A DNA stretch of 8,557 bases from an uncultured Eubacteriales bacterium (GTDB lineage: Bacteria > Bacillota > Clostridia > Oscillospirales > Oscillospiraceae): positions 1 to 8,557 of the forward strand of contig USIH01000096.1 in the NCBI GenBank assembly GCA_900554705.1, written 5' to 3'. The notes beneath the pieces are model-generated. The model was not told where the DNA came from. It saw only the letters and a program-made list of their open reading frames with translations, and searched no databases. Shown piece after piece: positions 6,110 to 8,557 of this stretch (the stretch's first letter is position 1; the number at the start of each line of letters is the position of its first letter). The position numbers were made by a program, and so were the translations under genes.

Positions 6110-7018
6110 ATGACCTTTTTGGATTGGCTGAAGATCATCGTGATCGGTATCGTCGAGGGCGTTACGGAATGGCTCCCGATCAGCAGTACCGGACACATCG
6201 TTCTGGTCGACCACTTCTGGTCTTCCAGCGAGACCGCGCGGCTGGCGATCCTGACGCAGGATTTTATGGATATGTTCACGGTCGTGATCCAGTTCGGCGC
6301 GATCCTCGCCGTCGTGGTTCTGTATTTTCAAAAAATGTGGCCGTTTCACCGCAAGCAGGTGCGTCGCCGCTCGTGGTTTGCGGAGACCAGCACCAATCGG
6401 GCGGTCGGCGCGGTGCAGCGTTTTTGTGACCACTACTGCTACATGGACAAGATCGTCCTGTGGCTCAAGGTCGCGCTCTCCTGCGTTCCTGCGATCCTGA
6501 TCGGCCTTCCGCTGGATAACTGGATGGAAGCGCATCTTTACAAGGACACCGTGATCGCCTCCATGCTCATCCTCTACGGCGTGGCCTACCTCTTGGTCGA
6601 GCGGCGCAATCGTGAGCGCGCGCCGCGCATTCGGGAGCTGTCGCAGCTTGGCTGGAAGGACGCGCTGCTGATCGGCGTGTTTCAGGTGCTTGCCATGGTG
6701 CCGGGCACCTCGCGCTCCGGTGCGACCATCTTGGGCGGCATCCTGCTGGGCGCGTCGCGGTCGAGCGCTGCGGAATATACCTTCTTCCTTGCCGTGCCGA
6801 CCATGCTGGGCGCTTCGCTTTTGAAGATTTTTAAGTTCAGCGTGACCGCGTCGCAGCAGTGGGTGGTTCTGCTGCTGGGCATGACGGTTGCCTTTGCCGT
6901 GTCGGTCGTTGCCATCCGCTTCCTGATGAACTATATCAAGAAGCACGATTTCTCGGTGTTTGGCTGGTACCGCATTGCGCTCGGCGTCATCGTGCTGCTG
7001 ATCGCGATTCTTGCGTGA
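6110..7018 (+). CDS. uppP: Undecaprenyl-diphosphatase UppP (BacA)
   Basis: Integral membrane phosphatase that converts undecaprenyl diphosphate to the monophosphate, recycling the lipid carrier for peptidoglycan and other wall polymers; extra copies give bacitracin resistance in the family. Signature motifs are present: EGVTE at 16-20 followed by WLPISSTGH at 21-29, and PGTSRSG at 198-204 with the catalytic Arg202. About seven or eight hydrophobic segments are visible. At 302 residues it is somewhat longer than the usual 265-285, largely because of a charged, Arg- and Cys-containing loop at about 78-113 before LWLKVALSCVPA. GGAGGAG at 6099-6105 precedes the ATG. The gene is second in an operon with the ferredoxin-like gene and is followed by a hairpin. 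Confidence in the function is high. Confidence 0.97.
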   Translation: MTFLDWLKIIVIGIVEGVTEWLPISSTGHIVLVDHFWSSSETARLAILTQDFMDMFTVVIQFGAILAVVVLYFQKMWPFHRKQVRRRSWFAETSTNRAVGAVQRFCDHYCYMDKIVLWLKVALSCVPAILIGLPLDNWMEAHLYKDTVIASMLILYGVAYLLVERRNRERAPRIRELSQLGWKDALLIGVFQVLAMVPGTSRSGATILGGILLGASRSSAAEYTFFLAVPTMLGASLLKIFKFSVTASQQWVVLLLGMTVAFAVSVVAIRFLMNYIKKHDFSVFGWYRIALGVIVLLIAILA

Positions 7019-7024
7019 TTGAAA

Positions 7025-7053
7025 CAGGGGAGACTGCACAGCAGTCTCCCCTG
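7025..7053 (+). terminator. Hairpin after uppP (atypical terminator, no T-tract)
   Basis: CAGGGGAGACTGC (7025-7037) pairs perfectly with GCAGTCTCCCCTG (7041-7053) around a 3-nt ACA loop, 6 nt after the uppP stop. It is followed by AATATACAAAAAAG and not by T residues, so it may act as an RNA 3'-end stabiliser or a T-less terminator, perhaps together with the next hairpin. Confidence 0.65.
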
Positions 7054-7060
7054 AATATAC

Positions 7061-7090
7061 AAAAAAGACAAGCCGAAACGGCTTGTCTTT
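7061..7090 (-). terminator. Intrinsic terminator of rpmB
   Basis: On the minus strand AAAGACAAGCCG pairs with CGGCTTGTCTTT (plus 7064-7075 and 7079-7090) over a 3-nt loop and runs into six T (plus A run 7061-7066). It begins 13 nt beyond the rpmB stop. On the plus strand it has only a weak TTT tail, so it might back up the uppP hairpin. Confidence 0.88.
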
Positions 7091-7103
7091 CTGTGTTCAA
7101 AAT

Positions 7104-7292
7104 TCAGATCGCGCGCTCAACCTTATTGGAACGGAGGCATCTCGTACAGACGTAGACATGACGGGGAGAACCGTCGATGACCGCCTTGACGCGCTTGACA
7201 TTGGGCTTCCATGCACGATTGGAACGTCTATGGGAGTGAGAGACCTTAATGCCGAAAGTAACACCCTTGCCGCAAACATCGCACTTTGCCAA
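7104..7292 (-). CDS. rpmB: 50S ribosomal protein L28 (bL28), zinc-binding form
   Basis: Ribosomal protein of 62 residues, a normal length for Firmicutes L28. It opens AKCDVCGKG and includes VSHSHRRSNRAWKPN (17-31) and a C-terminal VYVCTRCLRS. Cys4/Cys7 and Cys49/Cys52 form a zinc-ribbon (C+) site; many bacteria also carry a zinc-free paralogue used under zinc limitation. The start is TTG at 7292: TAA lies immediately upstream in frame, the protein has no internal Met, and GGAGG (7301-7305) sits 8 nt ahead. It is transcribed alone, convergent with uppP and divergent from hprK. Confidence 0.97.
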   Translation of the reverse strand: MAKCDVCGKGVTFGIKVSHSHRRSNRAWKPNVKRVKAVIDGSPRHVYVCTRCLRSNKVERAI

Positions 7293-7341
7293 TTACTGCA
7301 CCTCCAATCATGGGAAAATAACGTTTCGAACGCCGGTAAAT

Positions 7342-7370
7342 ATAGTATCAGAACGCGGGCGAAAATGCAA
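7342..7370 (-). promoter_or_regulatory. Promoter of rpmB (extended -10)
   Basis: Minus strand: TTGCAT (7365-7370), a 17-nt spacer, then TACTAT (7342-7347) preceded by TG at the extended -10 position. An AT-rich stretch lies upstream of the -35 (7371-7400). The expected start near 7335 leaves a leader of about 43 nt. Confidence 0.6.
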
Positions 7371-7418
7371 GTGTTATTTTGCAAAAAATGAGATTTTTTT
7401 TGATTTTCTTTTCCATGG

Positions 7419-7447
7419 TTGCCAAATAGGGAAAAATAGACTATACT
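7419..7447 (+). promoter_or_regulatory. Sigma-A promoter of hprK
   Basis: TTGCCA (7419-7424) and TATACT (7442-7447), each matching five of six consensus bases, are separated by exactly 17 nt. An A/T-rich stretch precedes the -35 and could act as an UP element. The start near 7454 leaves a leader of about 47 nt. It includes a small imperfect hairpin at 7455-7474 (GTGAGTGC and GCACCCAC, one mismatch). Confidence 0.82.
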
Positions 7448-7500
7448 GTGTTATGTGAGTGCGTGCGCACCCACGGCTTTGACAGAAGGAAGGGATCGGC

Positions 7501-8445
7501 TTGAACAGTTACAGCGTTGCCCTGAAGGAGGTCGTCAAGGAGTTTAACCTGACGGTCGTCCGCGCCTCGACCGACTATGACCGTGTGCAGGTCATGGTGG
7601 AGGAGGTCTCGCGCCCCGGCCTGCCGCTGGCGGGCTTCTTTGACCACTTTGAATCGCTGCGTTTGCAGGTCATCGGCAAGGTGGAATACGCCTATATCAA
7701 GACCCTCTCGCATGAGCGCCTGCTTGAGATATTCGGCCAGCTCTTCCAGCACAAGATCCCTGCACTGATCTTTGCACGTAATATTGAGCCTTTGCCGGAA
7801 TGCCTCGAAATGGCGGAGAAATACGACGTTACAGTCCTGCACTGCATCGAGTCTACCAGCTATGTTGTCTCCTCGCTCATCACGTATTTGAAAAATGCGC
7901 TTGCCCCGCGCATCACGCGCCATGGCGTGCTCGTAGAGGTCTACGGCGAAGGGCTGCTTTTGATGGGCGAGAGCGGCATCGGCAAGAGCGAGGCGGCGGC
8001 AGAACTTCTCAAACGCGGTCATCGCCTCATCGCGGACGACGCCGTTGAGATCCACAAGGTCTCGGGCAATACGCTCATGGGCAGCTCGCCGGAGCTTATC
8101 CGGAATTATATTGAAATTCGCGGCATCGGCGTGATCAATGTCGCGAAGCTTTTCGGTATGGCAGCCGTCAAGAACGAGACGGAGGTCAACATGGTCGTCA
8201 ACATCGTCCCGTGGGCGAGCGATCAGGTCTATGACCGCCTCGGCTTGGAGGATCAGTATATGGACATTCTCGGCGTCAAGGTGCCGGCAATCACCATTCC
8301 GGTCAAGCCGGGTCGTAACCTTGCCGTCATCCTTGAGGTCGCGGCGATGAACAACCGCCAAAAGAAGATGGGCTATAATGCCGCTGCGGAATTTACCGAG
8401 CAGATCAACCGTCATTTTGACGAGCACGGCGGCCAGAGTTTTTAA
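7501..8445 (+). CDS. hprK: HPr kinase/phosphorylase
   Basis: Bifunctional enzyme that phosphorylates HPr on Ser46 with ATP or pyrophosphate and also removes that phosphate, controlling catabolite repression and sugar uptake in Firmicutes. At 314 residues it is close to the Bacillus enzyme (about 310). The N-terminal domain spans about 1-130 and the C-terminal kinase domain about 131-310. The P-loop is GESGIGKS at 156-163, with His141 before it and the acidic pair Asp179-Asp180 after it. The family signature EIRGIGVINV is at 205-214, and the K3-loop-like VKPGRN at 268-273. The start is TTG at 7501: an in-frame TGA at 7480 limits upstream choices, AGGAAGGG (7487-7494) is 6 nt away, and the first internal Met is residue 32. 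It appears monocistronic. The lgt or murB genes often found after hprK in other Firmicutes are not seen before the window ends. Confidence 0.97.
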   Translation: MNSYSVALKEVVKEFNLTVVRASTDYDRVQVMVEEVSRPGLPLAGFFDHFESLRLQVIGKVEYAYIKTLSHERLLEIFGQLFQHKIPALIFARNIEPLPECLEMAEKYDVTVLHCIESTSYVVSSLITYLKNALAPRITRHGVLVEVYGEGLLLMGESGIGKSEAAAELLKRGHRLIADDAVEIHKVSGNTLMGSSPELIRNYIEIRGIGVINVAKLFGMAAVKNETEVNMVVNIVPWASDQVYDRLGLEDQYMDILGVKVPAITIPVKPGRNLAVILEVAAMNNRQKKMGYNAAAEFTEQINRHFDEHGGQSF

Positions 8446-8460
8446 GTAACTGGTAAAAGA

Positions 8461-8494
8461 AATCGGAGGGGAGCAAGAGCTTCCCTCCGATTTT
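8461..8494 (+). terminator. Intrinsic terminator of hprK
   Basis: AATCGGAGGGGAGC (8461-8474) pairs with GCTTCCCTCCGATT (8479-8492), 14 bp with one G-U pair, around loop AAGA. It ends in a short TTTT, 15 nt after the hprK stop. Confidence 0.85.
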
Positions 8495-8523
8495 AGCGTG
8501 TCGAAAACTCTTTTCGACACGCT
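8495..8523. repeat. Second copy of the GCGTGTCGAA palindrome
   Basis: AGCGTGTCGAAAA (8495-8507) and TTTTCGACACGCT (8511-8523) form a perfect 13-bp inverted repeat with a CTC loop. The 10-nt arm core is the same as in the hairpin at 5150-5181, though the loop and outer bases differ. It lies directly behind the hprK terminator. A short TGGCAG/CTGCCA palindrome (8523-8535) follows and runs into AAAA, so on the minus strand the cluster could terminate a convergent gene outside the window. Confidence 0.7.
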
Positions 8524-8557
8524 GGCAGACTGCCAAAAAGGTTCGGAAGACGAGCAA

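Noticed and set aside
5663..7039. Antisense ORF of 458 codons opposite the ferredoxin gene and uppP
   Set aside because: Both sense genes are clear by motif, and the antisense product is low-complexity His/Arg/Asp-rich.
7455..7474. Small hairpin in the hprK leader as a regulatory element or cre site
   Set aside because: Only seven pairs with a mismatch, and no match to the cre consensus. Too weak to call.
7441..8520. Antisense ORF of 359 codons opposite hprK
   Set aside because: hprK has its full signature motifs and a promoter. The antisense frame opens inside the hprK downstream palindrome.

Overview
This window looks like chromosomal core DNA from a GC-rich, endospore-forming member of the Clostridia, plausibly Oscillospiraceae/Ruminococcaceae. 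That placement is inferred from gene content and not proven. The support is a PASTA-type Ser/Thr kinase next to rsgA, a SipL-like SPOCS/LysM spore-morphogenesis protein (the clostridial counterpart of SpoVID), a four-cysteine ribosomal protein L28, and HPr kinase/phosphorylase. Shine-Dalgarno sequences are strong and AGGAGG-like, and coding DNA is GC-rich while promoters are AT-rich.

Layout. (1) 22-3431, plus strand: prkC (PASTA kinase) and rsgA (ribosome-assembly GTPase) abut with no spacer and end at an intrinsic terminator. (2) 3432-5181: a 49-residue two-helix membrane peptide whose ATG directly follows the T-tract of that terminator, then a sipL-like gene behind a possible mother-cell-type promoter. 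A perfect 12-bp palindrome ends the unit. (3) 5274-5570, minus strand: a small Thr/Ser/Glu/Arg-rich lipoprotein, convergent with sipL, with a forespore-like promoter candidate. (4) 5658-7053, plus strand: a good sigma-A promoter drives a four-cluster ferredoxin-like protein and uppP (undecaprenyl-diphosphatase). (5) 7061-7370, minus strand: rpmB, convergent with uppP. (6) 7419-8494, plus strand: hprK, divergent from rpmB, with its own sigma-A promoter and terminator. A second copy of the region-2 palindrome follows hprK.

How the genes work together. PrkC senses muropeptides or lipid II at the cell surface, and its Bacillus homologue phosphorylates RsgA (CpgA), so the first pair links envelope sensing to 30S assembly. 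UppP recycles the lipid carrier for peptidoglycan. SipL acts at the forespore surface with SpoIVA. HprK controls carbon catabolite repression and sugar transport through HPr. The ferredoxin has no evident partner here.

No mobile element, CRISPR array, tRNA, rRNA or recognisable defence system is visible. I found no convincing wholly new system. The parts most worth a second look are the terminator/Shine-Dalgarno overlap before the small membrane peptide, the repeated GCGTGTCGAA palindrome, the repeat-bearing lipoprotein, and the ferredoxin-uppP pairing.
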